Assembly (NCBI RefSeq): GCF_023073715.1
Contig: NZ_JADPKA010000040.1
Coordinates: 1-64,000 of the forward strand
Source: Bradyrhizobium sp. 164
Lineage (GTDB): Bacteria; Pseudomonadota; Alphaproteobacteria; Rhizobiales; Xanthobacteraceae
Direction of reading: 5' to 3'
Length of the DNA: 64,000 bases
The position numbers were made by a program, and so were the translations under genes. Below are positions 1-8,491 of this stretch, piece after piece. The notes below the pieces were generated by a model. The model did no database searches. It worked only from the letters and a program-made list of their open reading frames with translations, and had not been told where the DNA came from. Positions within the stretch are counted from its first letter, which is position 1. Each line of letters opens with the position of its first letter.

Positions 1-47
1 TGCAGATAGTTGCGCTCAATCGTCCGGTCATAGCTGTTGTCGCGCAT
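1..47 (-). CDS. Unknown protein, N-terminal fragment cut by the window edge
   Basis: Reading leftwards from the ATG at 45-47 gives MRDNSYDRTIERNYL and then the sequence leaves the window. The start is supported by a strong ribosome binding site, GGAGG, about eight bases upstream of the ATG on the minus strand. Only 15 residues are visible, so no family can be assigned. It is the gene downstream of argC on the same strand, separated by about 190 bp that contain a dispersed repeat, so it probably has its own promoter. Confidence 0.5.
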   Translation of the reverse strand, partial: MRDNSYDRTIERNYL

Positions 48-114
48 CGGATCGTCCTCCGCTGGAGCGATCCAATCAGCGAATTAGTGAACATGCACAA
101 TTGCGAGGAGCTTT

Positions 115-220
115 TGCGACGAAGCAATCCAGACTATTTCCACGGTGGGAGCTCTGGATTGCTTCGCGGAGCCTGTCATCGGGCCGCGCTTCGCGCGGAC
201 CCGTTGGCTCGCAATGACGG
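115..220 (-). repeat. Dispersed palindromic repeat, copy 1
   Basis: The segment contains a perfect 13-bp inverted repeat (121-133 with 153-165) and a second hairpin of CCGCGC/GCGCGG (184-189 with 193-198). The reverse complement of its right-hand part (about 68 bases, 153-220) is identical to 16690-16757, and similarity resumes at the distal end. It lies in the gap after the argC stop codon. It has no coding capacity that looks real. It is a REP/MITE-like dispersed element, of a type I recall as frequent in Bradyrhizobium genomes. Confidence 0.8.
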
Positions 221-236
221 TGGATAGGTCCCAGCC

Positions 237-1220
237 CTACTCCTCCGGCAATCCCAGCATCAGCCGCATGTTCTGCACGGCTGCACCCGAGGCGCCCTTG
301 CCGAGATTGTCGAGCCGGGCGACCAGCAACGCCTGGCGATATTTGTCGCTGGCGAAGACGTAGAGCTCGAGCATATTGGTCTCGTTCAGCGCCTCCGGCT
401 CCAGCCGAGCACCCTTGGTCGCCTCGTTCTGAAGCGGCATCACCTTGACGTATTTCGAGCCGGTGTATCGCTTGGCGAGCGCCGCTTGCAGGTCGGCGCC
501 GCCCGGCTTGCCGGGCAACGTGTCGAGTTGGAGTGGCACCGAGACCAGCATGCCCTGCCGATAATTGCCGACCGATGGAATGAAGATCGGCCGCCGCGTC
601 AGGTTCGAGTAGAGCTGCATCTCCGGCAGGTGCTTGTGCTCGAAGCCGAGACCGTACAGCTCGAAGGACGGCGCGCTGCCATCCTCGAAGCTCGCGATCA
701 TCGACTTGCCGCCGCCGGAATAGCCGCTCACGGCGTTGACGGTGACGGGATAATCCTGCGGCAGCAGGCCATCATCGACGATCGGCCGCAGCAGGGCGAT
801 CGCGCCGGTCGGATAGCAGCCGGGATTGGAGACCTTTTTCGCGGCCTTGATCTTGCCGGCCTGATCGGGCGTGAGCTCGGGAAAGCCATAGGCCCAGTCG
901 GGCGCCACGCGGTAGGCGGTCGAAGCGTCCAGCACCTTCGGCGCCGAGGCGCCCATGCCGTCCACGAGAGCAACCGTCTCCCTGGCGGCATCGTCGGGCA
1001 GACAGAGGATGACGAGATCCACCTCCTCCATCAGCGCCTTCTTGGCCGCGGGGTCCTTGCGCTTGTCGTCGGCGATGGTCTTCACCGCGACGTCGCCCTG
1101 GAGCTTCAGCCGCTCGTTGATGCCGAGCCCGGTGGTGCCGGAGCCGCCGTCGACGAAGACGGTGGCCGGCTTTTTCGCCGTGCCGGGGGTCGGGGCTTTG
1201 GTGGTGTCAGCGAGGTTCAT
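237..1220 (-). CDS. argC: N-acetyl-gamma-glutamyl-phosphate reductase
   Basis: Third enzyme of arginine biosynthesis. It reduces N-acetylglutamyl 5-phosphate to the semialdehyde with NADPH in the cytoplasm. The 327-residue protein has a nucleotide-binding loop near residue 21 ([13 protein letters not shown]) and the active-site cysteine in [10 protein letters not shown] near residue 133, followed by the substrate-domain segment [11 protein letters not shown]. Length and motifs fit the shorter (type 2) ArgC group of about 310-320 residues. Its ATG overlaps the stop of the upstream PaiB-like gene by 4 bp (ATGA), so the two are probably translationally coupled. No other arg genes are adjacent. 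Confidence 0.95.
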   Translation of the reverse strand: MNLADTTKAPTPGTAKKPATVFVDGGSGTTGLGINERLKLQGDVAVKTIADDKRKDPAAKKALMEEVDLVILCLPDDAARETVALVDGMGASAPKVLDASTAYRVAPDWAYGFPELTPDQAGKIKAAKKVSNPGCYPTGAIALLRPIVDDGLLPQDYPVTVNAVSGYSGGGKSMIASFEDGSAPSFELYGLGFEHKHLPEMQLYSNLTRRPIFIPSVGNYRQGMLVSVPLQLDTLPGKPGGADLQAALAKRYTGSKYVKVMPLQNEATKGARLEPEALNETNMLELYVFASDKYRQALLVARLDNLGKGASGAAVQNMRLMLGLPEE

Positions 1221-1882
1221 GGCGCGCTCCCTTCGAGCATGTTCGTATCGTCTGCAAAAGGCTGCGGCCGGGCCTGCCGCATCAAATGTGCGATCTGCTT
1301 CGCATCGGCGTCGCCGGCGCCAAGCGCATTGGCGATCGCCGTATAGTCGGCATCCGATTTGTGCTGGTTCAGCTTGAAGCTGCCTTCGACCTCCTCAACC
1401 GTCATCACCAGCCCAACGATCGCCTTCTTCATCGTCTCCAGCCGCCCCGCCGTCATCTTGCCTGATGTCCACGGCTTTTTCGGCAGCAGCCAACTCTCGA
1501 ACTTGTCGCTGAGCGTATCGATCTGCACCGCCAGCTCGTCGTCCGACAGCAGCCGTACCGGCCCGCTGAGATGCACCGACTGGTAGAGCCAGGTCGGCAC
1601 CTGGTCGGGCGAGACGTACCAGTCCGGCGATACATAGGCATCGGGGCCGTTGACCGCGAGCAGCCAGGACGCATCACCGCCCGCGAGCTTTAGCAGCGGA
1701 TTTTGACGGGCCACATGAAAGGCGGCCTGCGGCGTGCCGTCAGCGGCGTAGGTCAGATAGAACGGCAGCGGGGAAGCAACCGGCTTGTGGCCGTCGAAGG
1801 CGCACATCGTGCCGAAGCCGCGCTCCTCGGCGAATTTCAGGCTCGCGGCGCGGTCCTGCTTGAAAAAGACTGGCGTGTACAT
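1217..1882 (-). CDS. FMN-binding PaiB-like protein
   Basis: The 221-residue protein matches the PaiB family (flavin-reductase-like split barrel, described in Bacillus as a negative regulator of sporulation and protease genes, elsewhere as an FMN-binding protein). Visible hallmarks are the N-terminal MYTPVFF, the segment ASPLPFYL near residue 37, and the mid-protein VSPDWYVSP. The start is supported by AGGAG upstream of the ATG. It overlaps argC by 4 bp. It has no obvious DNA-binding domain, so a regulatory role is uncertain and an FMN-linked oxidoreductase role is equally possible. Confidence 0.88.
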   Translation of the reverse strand: MYTPVFFKQDRAASLKFAEERGFGTMCAFDGHKPVASPLPFYLTYAADGTPQAAFHVARQNPLLKLAGGDASWLLAVNGPDAYVSPDWYVSPDQVPTWLYQSVHLSGPVRLLSDDELAVQIDTLSDKFESWLLPKKPWTSGKMTAGRLETMKKAIVGLVMTVEEVEGSFKLNQHKSDADYTAIANALGAGDADAKQIAHLMRQARPQPFADDTNMLEGSAP

Positions 1883-2107
1883 CGTGGTCTCCTGCTGGGC
1901 CTCCTTGGGGGCCGCCGGATCAGATCGCGCTGACAGGAGAGAGAATGCCGCGGACCGGATCCAGCGGCAAAGACGATGATCTCAAACGCGATCGACCGCC
2001 CAAACCGCGAAAGAGCGGCGGCGGCGACGGGCGAACAGAATGGTCGCAGCGTTGATCATGGCGCGCGGCTATAAAGCCAGATCCGGTTCCCGTCAAGGTT
2101 CATGGCA

Positions 2108-2638
2108 TCAGATGAGGCGCCAGATCCATTCCATCAGCTTCGCGATCACGTCGCCGAACAGCAGCAGTGCCGCCGACCAGACCAGGGCTGAGACGAAATT
2201 GGCGACCTGGAAGCTCCAATACGGCATCTCGAAGATGCCGGCTGCGAGCGGCACCGAGGCGCGCAAGGGGCCGAAAAAGCGGCCGATGAAGATGCTGGGC
2301 ACGCCCCAGCTGCGCACGAAAGCCTCGCCCTTGGGCAGGAGTTCGGGATAGCGCGAAAGCGGCCACATCTGCGCGACCCTCTCCTTGTAGCGGTAGCCGA
2401 ACCAGTAGGAGACCCAGTCGCCCAGCGCCGCGCCAATACCGCCGGCGATCCAGACCGGATAGAAGCTGATGCCGCTCGCTCCGATCAGCGCACCGATCCC
2501 CACCAGCGCGCCCCAGGCCGGGACCAGCAGCGAGATGAAGGCAAGCGACTCCCCGAAGGCGAGCAGGAACACGATCGGCGCGGCCCAAGCCTGGTGAGCG
2601 CGCACGAAGTCGGCCAGGGCGTGCGCAAACTGCTCCAT
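2108..2638 (-). CDS. DedA/VTT family membrane protein
   Basis: A 176-residue integral membrane protein of the DedA (SNARE-associated, VTT) family. Members are linked to membrane homeostasis, undecaprenyl-phosphate or phospholipid flipping and proton-motive force. Several hydrophobic segments are visible (about residues 17-55, 60-80 and 135-170). The conserved re-entrant loop appears as FGESLAFISLLVPAW near residue 28, and a second as FIGRFFGPLRASVPLAAG near residue 116, which includes the characteristic R-P-A/S pattern. It is divergent from parE across a 273-bp gap holding a long hairpin. Confidence 0.9.
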   Translation of the reverse strand: MEQFAHALADFVRAHQAWAAPIVFLLAFGESLAFISLLVPAWGALVGIGALIGASGISFYPVWIAGGIGAALGDWVSYWFGYRYKERVAQMWPLSRYPELLPKGEAFVRSWGVPSIFIGRFFGPLRASVPLAAGIFEMPYWSFQVANFVSALVWSAALLLFGDVIAKLMEWIWRLI

Positions 2639-2700
2639 TCCAGATTAGCCTTCCCGCCCTGTCTCAAGGTGCTGCTCGATGAAAAGGACTGGTAAGCCAA

Positions 2701-2730
2701 GGGCTTGTGTGACATCAAGTCACAAAGCCC
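2701..2730. promoter_or_regulatory. Long imperfect palindrome in the dedA-parE divergent gap
   Basis: The core TGTGAC-ATCAA-GTCACA (2708-2724) has perfect 6-bp arms and is extended by GGGCTT/AAGCCC on either side with a single-base bulge, giving a stem of about 12 bp. It has no T-tract, so it is not a standard terminator. It lies about 65 bp upstream of the dedA start and 180 bp upstream of parE, so it could be an operator or a structured leader. The function is inferred only. Confidence 0.4.
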
Positions 2731-2911
2731 GGCCCAAGGCGGGCGGGACGTCAAATTGCCGGGAATTGGCGGGCCTACGGCGTAAAATCGCCGGGATTGG
2801 CTCCCAACCACACGGCCCGGCCCGCCCGGCGGTAACCTTTCCAAGCCAGAAGTGGCATAGTCGGCCTAACCGATTCGCCGCCCATGCGGCCTTCAAAGCG
2901 TATCAAGATAT

Positions 2912-4960
2912 ATGTCCAAGCAATTGAAAACCAAAGCGAAAGACGACCTGTTCGGCGCCGACGAGGCAAAGTCTCGCGCGCCCGCCGCCAAGACGGCCTC
3001 GCGCGGCGGTGGCGGGGAAGCCGACTATACGGCGGCCGACATCGAGGTGCTCGAGGGCTTGGAACCGGTGCGGCGCCGACCCGGCATGTATATCGGCGGC
3101 ACCGATGAGAAGGCCCTGCATCACCTCTTCGCCGAAGTCATCGACAATTCCATGGACGAGGCGCTGGCCGGGCACGCGACCTTCATCGAGGTGGATCTGA
3201 GCGCCGACGGATTCCTGACCGTCACCGACAACGGCCGCGGCATCCCGATCGATCCACATCCGAAGTTCCCGAAGAAGTCGGCGCTCGAAGTCATCATGTG
3301 CACGCTGCATTCGGGCGGCAAGTTCGACTCCAAGGTCTACGAGACCTCGGGCGGTCTGCACGGCGTCGGCATCTCCGTGGTGAACGCCCTCTCCTCGTGT
3401 CTCGAGGTCGAGGTCGCGCGCAGCCAGAAGCTCTACCGCATGACGTTCGAGCGCGGGCACCCCAAAGGCAAGCTCGAGGATCTCGGCAAGGTCAACAACC
3501 GCCGCGGCACGCGCGTGCGCTTCAAGCCCGACACCGACATCTTCGGCGCCAAGGCCGCGTTCAAGCCGCAGCGCCTTTTCAAGATGACGCGCTCGAAGGC
3601 GTACCTGTTCGGCGGGGTCGAGATCCGCTGGAACTGCGCGCCCGAGCTGCTCAAGGGCGTCGAGGACGTGCCGGCGGAGGCGACGTTCCACTTCCCCGGC
3701 GGTCTCAAGGATTATCTTGCCGCGGCGATCCACGCCGACACGCTGGTGCATCCCGACATCTTCTCCGGCAAGTCCGGCCGCAACGGTGCTCATGGCGCCT
3801 GCGAATGGGCGGTGGCGTGGACTGCGGATGCCGACGGCTTTCTCTCCTCCTACACCAACACCGTGCCGACGCCCGATGGCGGCACGCATGAATCGGGTTT
3901 GCGCAGCGCGCTGCTGCGCGGTCTGAAGGATCACGCCGAGCGCGTCGGTCAGGGCAAGCGCGCGGCCTCCGTCACCTCCGAAGACGTGATGGTGGGCGCT
4001 GCCGTGATGCTCTCGGTGTTCGTGCGCGAGCCTGAATTCCAGGGCCAGACCAAGGATCGCCTCGCCACCGCCGAGGCCCAGCGCATCGTCGAACAGGCGA
4101 TCAAAGATCCGTTCGATCATTGGCTGTCGGGCAATCCGAACATGGCCAACAGGCTGCTCGATTTCGTGATCGACCGCGCCGAGGAGCGGCTGCGCCGTCG
4201 CCAGGAAAAGGAGACGGCGCGCAAGACCGCCGGCAAGAAGCTGCGTCTGCCCGGCAAGCTCGCCGACTGCACCGATGCCGGCACCGACGGTTCCGAGCTC
4301 TTCATCGTCGAGGGCGACTCGGCCGGCGGCAGCGCCAAGCAGGCGCGCGACCGCAAGACCCAGGCCGTGCTGCCGCTGCGCGGCAAGATTCTCAACGTCG
4401 CCTCAGCCGGCAAGGACAAGCTGACGGCGAATGCCCAGCTCTCCGATCTCGTGCAGGCGATCGGCTGCGGCACGCTTGCCCATTATCGCGAAGAGGATCT
4501 GCGCTATCAGCGCATCATCATCATGACCGACGCCGACGTCGACGGCGCGCATATCGCTTCGCTGCTGATCACTTTCTTCTACCGGCAGATGCCGCGGCTG
4601 ATCGACGAAGGGCACCTCTTCCTCGCGGTGCCGCCGCTCTACAAGCTGACCCACGGCACCAAATCGGTCTATGCGCGCGATGACAAGCACAAGGAAGAGC
4701 TGATCAAGAGCGCGTTCAATGCCAACGCCAAGGTCGAGGTGAACCGCTTCAAGGGCCTCGGTGAGATGATGCCGGCGCAGCTCAAGGAAACCACCATGGA
4801 TCCGGCCAAGCGGACGCTGCTCAAGGTGGTGCTGCTCGCCGACGATCGCGACACCACGGCGGATTCGGTGGAGCGCCTGATGGGCACCAAGGCCGAGGCA
4901 CGTTTCGCGTTCATCTCGGACAAGGCCGAATTTGCCAGCGAAGAGCTGCTGGACGTCTAG
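2912..4960 (+). CDS. parE: DNA topoisomerase IV subunit B
   Basis: ATPase subunit of topoisomerase IV, which decatenates daughter chromosomes together with ParC (not in this window). The 682-residue protein has a GHKL ATPase domain with EVIDNSMDEA near residue 75, DNGRGIPI near 110 and the GGLHGVG loop near 147. It then has a transducer domain and the TOPRIM domain with EGDSAGGSAKQARDRKTQAVLPLRGK near 467 and the metal-binding DADVDGAHI near 543. The C-terminus has FKGLGEMMPAQL. The absence of the usual GyrB-only insertion and the overall length favour ParE over GyrB. The ribosome binding site is weak. Confidence 0.94.
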   Translation: MSKQLKTKAKDDLFGADEAKSRAPAAKTASRGGGGEADYTAADIEVLEGLEPVRRRPGMYIGGTDEKALHHLFAEVIDNSMDEALAGHATFIEVDLSADGFLTVTDNGRGIPIDPHPKFPKKSALEVIMCTLHSGGKFDSKVYETSGGLHGVGISVVNALSSCLEVEVARSQKLYRMTFERGHPKGKLEDLGKVNNRRGTRVRFKPDTDIFGAKAAFKPQRLFKMTRSKAYLFGGVEIRWNCAPELLKGVEDVPAEATFHFPGGLKDYLAAAIHADTLVHPDIFSGKSGRNGAHGACEWAVAWTADADGFLSSYTNTVPTPDGGTHESGLRSALLRGLKDHAERVGQGKRAASVTSEDVMVGAAVMLSVFVREPEFQGQTKDRLATAEAQRIVEQAIKDPFDHWLSGNPNMANRLLDFVIDRAEERLRRRQEKETARKTAGKKLRLPGKLADCTDAGTDGSELFIVEGDSAGGSAKQARDRKTQAVLPLRGKILNVASAGKDKLTANAQLSDLVQAIGCGTLAHYREEDLRYQRIIIMTDADVDGAHIASLLITFFYRQMPRLIDEGHLFLAVPPLYKLTHGTKSVYARDDKHKEELIKSAFNANAKVEVNRFKGLGEMMPAQLKETTMDPAKRTLLKVVLLADDRDTTADSVERLMGTKAEARFAFISDKAEFASEELLDV

Positions 4961-5395
4961 AGCGGGAAGCAGCGGGCCAGCCGCTTGCGGTTTCCATCTG
5001 CTCATCGCGTCGCGATGGCGAGAGATGAACAGTCCAGCTCCGACTCATCCCAGACCGCGCCGCAAAGATAAGAATCGGGGGCGATTTGATTTTCGCTTTT
5101 TCGCCGGCGGCTGAAGCAACTTTCTCCCTCTACGTCGAATATGGTGATTTTCGCGACGACCTTCATCTTTAGCGTGTAATGGAAGTCATCGCGTAAGTTA
5201 TTGTAGGCGTTCATTTTTAAGGCGGACGACATCACTCCGGGGTCCCTGTGTCCTCCGTACAACACCGGATCGTTTTCAGTCATCTGTGTCCGCTCAGCAA
5301 CAGCATTTCAGCAGAATCCGTCTATAGTCCAACCATCGAATTTGAACGGAACGGCGCTCGCACCTGCTAAGCGAACCAAGGTTGGGGATTTGGAA
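4961..5395. other. Gap between parE and the first outer-membrane protein gene
   Basis: This stretch of 435 bp is visibly less GC-rich than its surroundings. It holds one possible small minus-strand reading frame (5002-5283, listed separately). A TATAGT hexamer at 5323-5328 could serve as the -10 element of the downstream porin-like gene, although no convincing -35 element was found. No hairpin with a T-tract was seen after parE. Confidence 0.4.
5002..5283 (-). CDS. Doubtful small ORF of unknown function (93 residues)
   Basis: The reading frame starts MTENDPVLYGGHRD and contains MNAYNNLRDDFHYTLKMKV in the middle. The family is not recognised. Codon use lacks the strong third-position GC preference of the neighbours, and the surrounding DNA is relatively AT-rich, which suggests either recently acquired DNA or non-coding sequence. 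The predicted protein has no signal peptide or membrane segment. A plausible ribosome binding site is not evident. It is retained only because it is the sole open frame in a 435-bp gap. Confidence 0.2.
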   Translation of the reverse strand: MTENDPVLYGGHRDPGVMSSALKMNAYNNLRDDFHYTLKMKVVAKITIFDVEGESCFSRRRKSENQIAPDSYLCGAVWDESELDCSSLAIATR

Positions 5396-6226
5396 ATGAA
5401 GAAGATTTTGCTTGCTCTGACCGCGGTTGCGGCTTTGACCGGTTCGGCCTCGGCGGCCGACCTTGGGGCCCGTCCGTACGTGAAGGCTCCGGCGCCCGCG
5501 CCGGTCGCCAACTGGACCGGCTTCTACATCTTCGGCGGTGCCGGCGGCGGGCTCTGGAACGCGGACAGCAACGTTCAGAGCACTGGTGTTGTCGGGCCGT
5601 TCGGCGCCTTTGGTGCGGCAGGCACTGCGCTGACCCGCGATCAGCGTTTGGGCGGTAGCGGCTGGTTCGGAACGGTCGGTCTTGGTTATGACTGGCAGTT
5701 CACCCCGAGCTGGGTGGCGGGCGTCTTCGCCGATGGTCAATTTGGTGACATTCGTGGTTCCCTCAGCGATCCCTTCAATTTCGTGGAAGGACGCGAAAAG
5801 CTCCGGACCAGCTACGCCGCTGGCGTCAGGCTCGGTTATTTGGTTGCCCCGAACGTCCTTTCCTACGTGAACGCCGGTTATTCCGGATCGGAATGGTCTG
5901 GCACCAGCCTGTCCACACTGACTGCCGGTGGAGGCCCGACCCTCCTGAATACGTCGTCTTTCCGGCGTGACGGCTGGTTCGTGGGCGGCGGTGTTGAGAA
6001 CAACCTCAACATCTTCGGGATCAGCGCCCCTGGTTGGTTCATGAAGACCGAATATCGGTCCGCCTTCTACGATCGGATCAGCTTGCCTGAGACCTGTACT
6101 GTTGCCGGTTGCGGTGTTGTTGCGCCGCTTGGCACGGCCGCCACCTTCAAGCCCTGGGTCCAGACTATCAGCACCTCGCTGGTCTATCGCTTCAACTGGA
6201 GCGGCCCGGTCGTCGCGAAGTACTGA
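5396..6226 (+). CDS. Outer membrane beta-barrel protein (Omp25/RopB-like)
   Basis: A 276-residue exported protein with a signal peptide, MKKILLALTAVAALTGSASA, cleaved before ADLGARPY. The mature part is rich in alternating aromatic and glycine strands (NWTGFYIFGGAGGGLW, GLGYDWQFTPSWVAGVFADGQF) and ends in VYRFNWSGPVVAKY, a typical barrel C-terminus with a final aromatic residue. It belongs to the small outer-membrane beta-barrel family common in rhizobia. The ATG at 5396 is chosen because it starts the signal peptide. The longer frame from 5342 would bury it. A rho-independent terminator follows 20 bp after the stop. Confidence 0.92.
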   Translation: MKKILLALTAVAALTGSASAADLGARPYVKAPAPAPVANWTGFYIFGGAGGGLWNADSNVQSTGVVGPFGAFGAAGTALTRDQRLGGSGWFGTVGLGYDWQFTPSWVAGVFADGQFGDIRGSLSDPFNFVEGREKLRTSYAAGVRLGYLVAPNVLSYVNAGYSGSEWSGTSLSTLTAGGGPTLLNTSSFRRDGWFVGGGVENNLNIFGISAPGWFMKTEYRSAFYDRISLPETCTVAGCGVVAPLGTAATFKPWVQTISTSLVYRFNWSGPVVAKY

Positions 6227-6248
6227 TCTGGTCTCAGGACCAAACGTC

Positions 6249-6277
6249 AAAGCCCCGGCATCGTCCGGGGCTTTTTC
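6249..6277 (+). terminator. Rho-independent terminator after the outer-membrane protein gene
   Basis: A perfect inverted repeat AAAGCCCCGG (6249-6258) with CCGGGGCTTT (6265-6274) around a six-base loop, ending in a short T-run (CTTTTTC). Confidence 0.9.
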
Positions 6278-6448
6278 GTTGTGATCTCCTCACCGTCAAT
6301 GACGTTCCTGCATGAGCCGGCGCCCCGCGTGTCAATCGCGGCCCATTGTATCGGAGCCGAAGCTACGGCTAGTCTGCGTCCAAGTTCGCGGGTGCACGGC
6401 AATCGTTCATGCCGCGTCGCGACAGAAGCGGACTGATGGGAGGAACGC

Positions 6449-6634
6449 ATGCGCCGATTTCTGCTGATCGCAGGCCTGTTTGCGACTGCCGTCGGGCTGC
6501 TCTGGATCGGACAAGGCACGGGCACGCTCGCCTGGCCGGGATCGAGCTTCATGGTCGACCAGCTGCAATGGGCTGGCTATGGCGCAGCCATGGCCGGCTT
6601 CGGGCTGGTGCTGATCTGGCAGAGCAGCCAATAG
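6449..6634 (+). CDS. Small two-helix membrane protein of unknown function
   Basis: A 61-residue protein beginning MRRFLLIAGLFATAVGLLWIG, with a second hydrophobic segment near residues 39-57 (WAGYGAAMAGFGLVLIW). Both hydrophobic stretches are long enough to span the membrane. The start has a good ribosome binding site (GGGAGGAACGC). The gene is 32 bp upstream of the short-chain dehydrogenase on the same strand and may be cotranscribed with it. I do not recognise a named family. Codon use with high third-position GC supports it as real. Confidence 0.7.
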   Translation: MRRFLLIAGLFATAVGLLWIGQGTGTLAWPGSSFMVDQLQWAGYGAAMAGFGLVLIWQSSQ

Positions 6635-6666
6635 AACAAACCAGGACAAGAAAAGGTACTGAGAGC

Positions 6667-7437
6667 ATGACATCCAGCCGATTCGACCTTCGCGGCAAGG
6701 TCGCTGTCGTAACAGGAGGCAATGGCGGCATCGGGCTTGGCATGGCCCGCGGCCTTGCCGATGCCGGAGCCGACATCGCCGTGGTGGGACGCAATGAAAC
6801 CAAGTCCGCCGCAGCCGTGGCCGATCTCAGACGGCGCGGCGTGAAGGCGATCGCGGTCACCACCGACGTGACCGACAAGGCCGCCGTGGCGGCCATGGTC
6901 GACGGTGTCGTCAGCGAGCTCGGCCGGATAGACATCCTCATCAACAATGCCGGCATGAGCATCCGCAAGCCCCCGCACGAACTCGAGCTCGACGAGTGGA
7001 ACAAGGTGATCGACACCAACCTCACCAGCGCCTTCGTCTGCTCGAAGCTGGCCTATCCAGCCTTGAAGGCGTCCGGCAACGGCAAGGTGATCAATATCGG
7101 CTCAATGATGTCGATCTTCGGCGCGAGCTTCGCGACCGCCTATGCGGCGAGCAAGGGCGGCATCGTGCAGTACACACGCGCCTGCGCCAATGCGTGGGCG
7201 CCCGACAACATCCAGGTCAACGCCATCCTGCCGGGCTGGATCGACACCGACCTCACCCGCGGCGCACGACAGCAGGTCTCAGGGCTGCACGAGCGCGTGC
7301 TGGCGCGCACGCCTGCAGGACGTTGGGGCGACATCGACGACTTCGCCGGCATCGCCGTGTTCCTCGCATCGCCCGCCTCGAACTTCCTCACCGGCACCGC
7401 GATCCCGGTCGACGGCGGCTTCTCGGTGATGGCCTGA
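6667..7437 (+). CDS. Short-chain dehydrogenase/reductase (SDR) family oxidoreductase
   Basis: A 256-residue classical SDR with the Rossmann cofactor loop TGGNGGIGLGMA (residues 14-25), NNAG near 92, the catalytic Ser in INIGSMMS, and the YAASKGG active-site Tyr/Lys pair near 158-162. The acidic or basic residue after beta-2 is GRNE, which suggests NADP(H) preference. The C-terminal VDGGFSVMA is typical of the 3-oxoacyl-ACP reductase and gluconate 5-dehydrogenase-like subgroup. The substrate is unknown. The ATG at 6667 is preferred over the much longer upstream frame because the SDR fold starts directly after it. Confidence 0.88.
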   Translation: MTSSRFDLRGKVAVVTGGNGGIGLGMARGLADAGADIAVVGRNETKSAAAVADLRRRGVKAIAVTTDVTDKAAVAAMVDGVVSELGRIDILINNAGMSIRKPPHELELDEWNKVIDTNLTSAFVCSKLAYPALKASGNGKVINIGSMMSIFGASFATAYAASKGGIVQYTRACANAWAPDNIQVNAILPGWIDTDLTRGARQQVSGLHERVLARTPAGRWGDIDDFAGIAVFLASPASNFLTGTAIPVDGGFSVMA

Positions 7438-7473
7438 GGCCGGCCGTGGCCGCAATCCACCAACGCAAAAAAG

Positions 7474-7497
7474 AAGCCCCGGACCATGCCGGGGCTT
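7474..7497 (-). terminator. Bidirectional terminator between the SDR and the second outer-membrane protein
   Basis: Inverted repeat AAGCCCCGG (7474-7482) with CCGGGGCTT (7489-7497). On the minus strand the hairpin is followed by TTCTTTTTT, which makes it a strong terminator for the barrel gene at 7549-8313. On the plus strand the T-run is weaker, but it can also serve the SDR gene. Confidence 0.88.
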
Positions 7498-7548
7498 TGA
7501 ATTTTGGCCGTGCTTTTTTTGATCGTTGGTCGCGTTGCGTCGACGTGC

Positions 7549-8313
7549 TCAGTAACGGGCGATGGTCGGGGCGTCGAACTTGTAGCTCGCGCGCACGACG
7601 GCCCACTGGATGTCGCGCGGCTTGGCATCGAAGGTGTAGTTACCCGAGGTGCCGCCGAGCTGATAGGTCTGGCTGCCGAAGGCCGCGTAGTTGTATTCGA
7701 GGCCAACGATCCAGTTGCGGGTGACGCCGTATTCCCAGCCGGCGCCGACGGTCCAACCGTTGGCCCAGTGGGTCTGTCCGCCCGAGCCCGACACACCGAC
7801 GGTGTCGCTGACCGACAGACGGTTGTTCGCGCCGGCATAGCCACCCTTGATGTAGAAGAGGTTGTTCTGCACGGCGAAGCCAGCGCGGCCGACGATGGTC
7901 GCGAGCACGTTGGCACGCCAGGAGAACACGTCGTCCGCGGCGCCAAACACGTTGTTTACCACCGTGCCCTTGTTGTCGAGGCCGGAGATCGTGCCTTCCA
8001 TGCCGAACACGTAATTGTTGGCCTGCCAGTTGTAGCCGATCTGGGCGCCGCCCATGATGCCCGACTTGCGCTGGCGGAAGCCTTCGCCCGGCGAAAGATC
8101 GCCGAACGGCGCGCCGGTTCCGTTGTTGATGAACTGCTCGTTGGTCCACGCGCCACCGATGTGGCCGCCGACATAGAAGCCGGTCCAGTTGAACAGCGGC
8201 TCGACATAGGCGGGCGCCTTCGTGTAGCGCGCACCGAGATCGGCAGCGGAAGCCGCGCCGATCGAAACCAGAGCGGTCGTGCAGGCGAAGGCGGCAATCA
8301 ATTTGGTACGCAT
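7549..8313 (-). CDS. Outer membrane beta-barrel protein, second copy
   Basis: A 254-residue exported protein with a signal peptide ending IGAASA, before ADLGARYTKAPAYVEPLFNWTGFYVGGHIGGAW. This closely resembles the mature start of the barrel encoded at 5396-6226, so the two are paralogues. The C-terminus is VRASYKFDAPTIARY, again ending in an aromatic residue. The ATG at 8313 follows GGGGTC and starts the signal peptide. The frame is open to 8349, but that extension is not needed. Known relatives are abundant porin-like proteins of the rhizobial outer membrane. The specific role is unknown. Confidence 0.92.
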   Translation of the reverse strand: MRTKLIAAFACTTALVSIGAASAADLGARYTKAPAYVEPLFNWTGFYVGGHIGGAWTNEQFINNGTGAPFGDLSPGEGFRQRKSGIMGGAQIGYNWQANNYVFGMEGTISGLDNKGTVVNNVFGAADDVFSWRANVLATIVGRAGFAVQNNLFYIKGGYAGANNRLSVSDTVGVSGSGGQTHWANGWTVGAGWEYGVTRNWIVGLEYNYAAFGSQTYQLGGTSGNYTFDAKPRDIQWAVVRASYKFDAPTIARY

Positions 8314-8429
8314 GGTAGACCCCGTGTCCGTTGATGGGCGCACGCTCACAGACGGCCCTTACCAAAATTGAAATCAACACGGTTAATGTGGCGGATGAGC
8401 ACACGTTGCGCCTTGAATGCATTCGCGAT

Positions 8430-8445
8430 GTTGCAAGCGTGCAAC
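8430..8445. promoter_or_regulatory. Perfect inverted repeat upstream of the outer-membrane protein gene
   Basis: GTTGCA-AGCG-TGCAAC, 6-bp arms with a four-base spacer, located about 117 bp upstream of the start codon at 8313 and about 47 bp from the end of the neighbouring FAD gene. It has the geometry of a dimeric repressor or activator site. The cognate regulator is unknown. Confidence 0.35.
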
Positions 8446-8491
8446 GCACCGAGCGTAATTTAATGCAGCGTTATCCCTACCGAGTCTTGCG

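Noticed and set aside
2708..2724. A canonical CRP binding site near parE
   Set aside because: The spacing is TGTGA-N7-TCACA, not N6, so it does not match the consensus. It is kept only as an unassigned palindrome.
2903..4120. A 405-codon minus-strand frame opposite parE
   Set aside because: The parE motifs are on the plus strand. The antisense frame has no signature.
5342..5395. Extended N-terminus for the first outer-membrane protein
   Set aside because: It would place 18 hydrophilic residues in front of a good signal peptide. ATG 5396 is the natural start.
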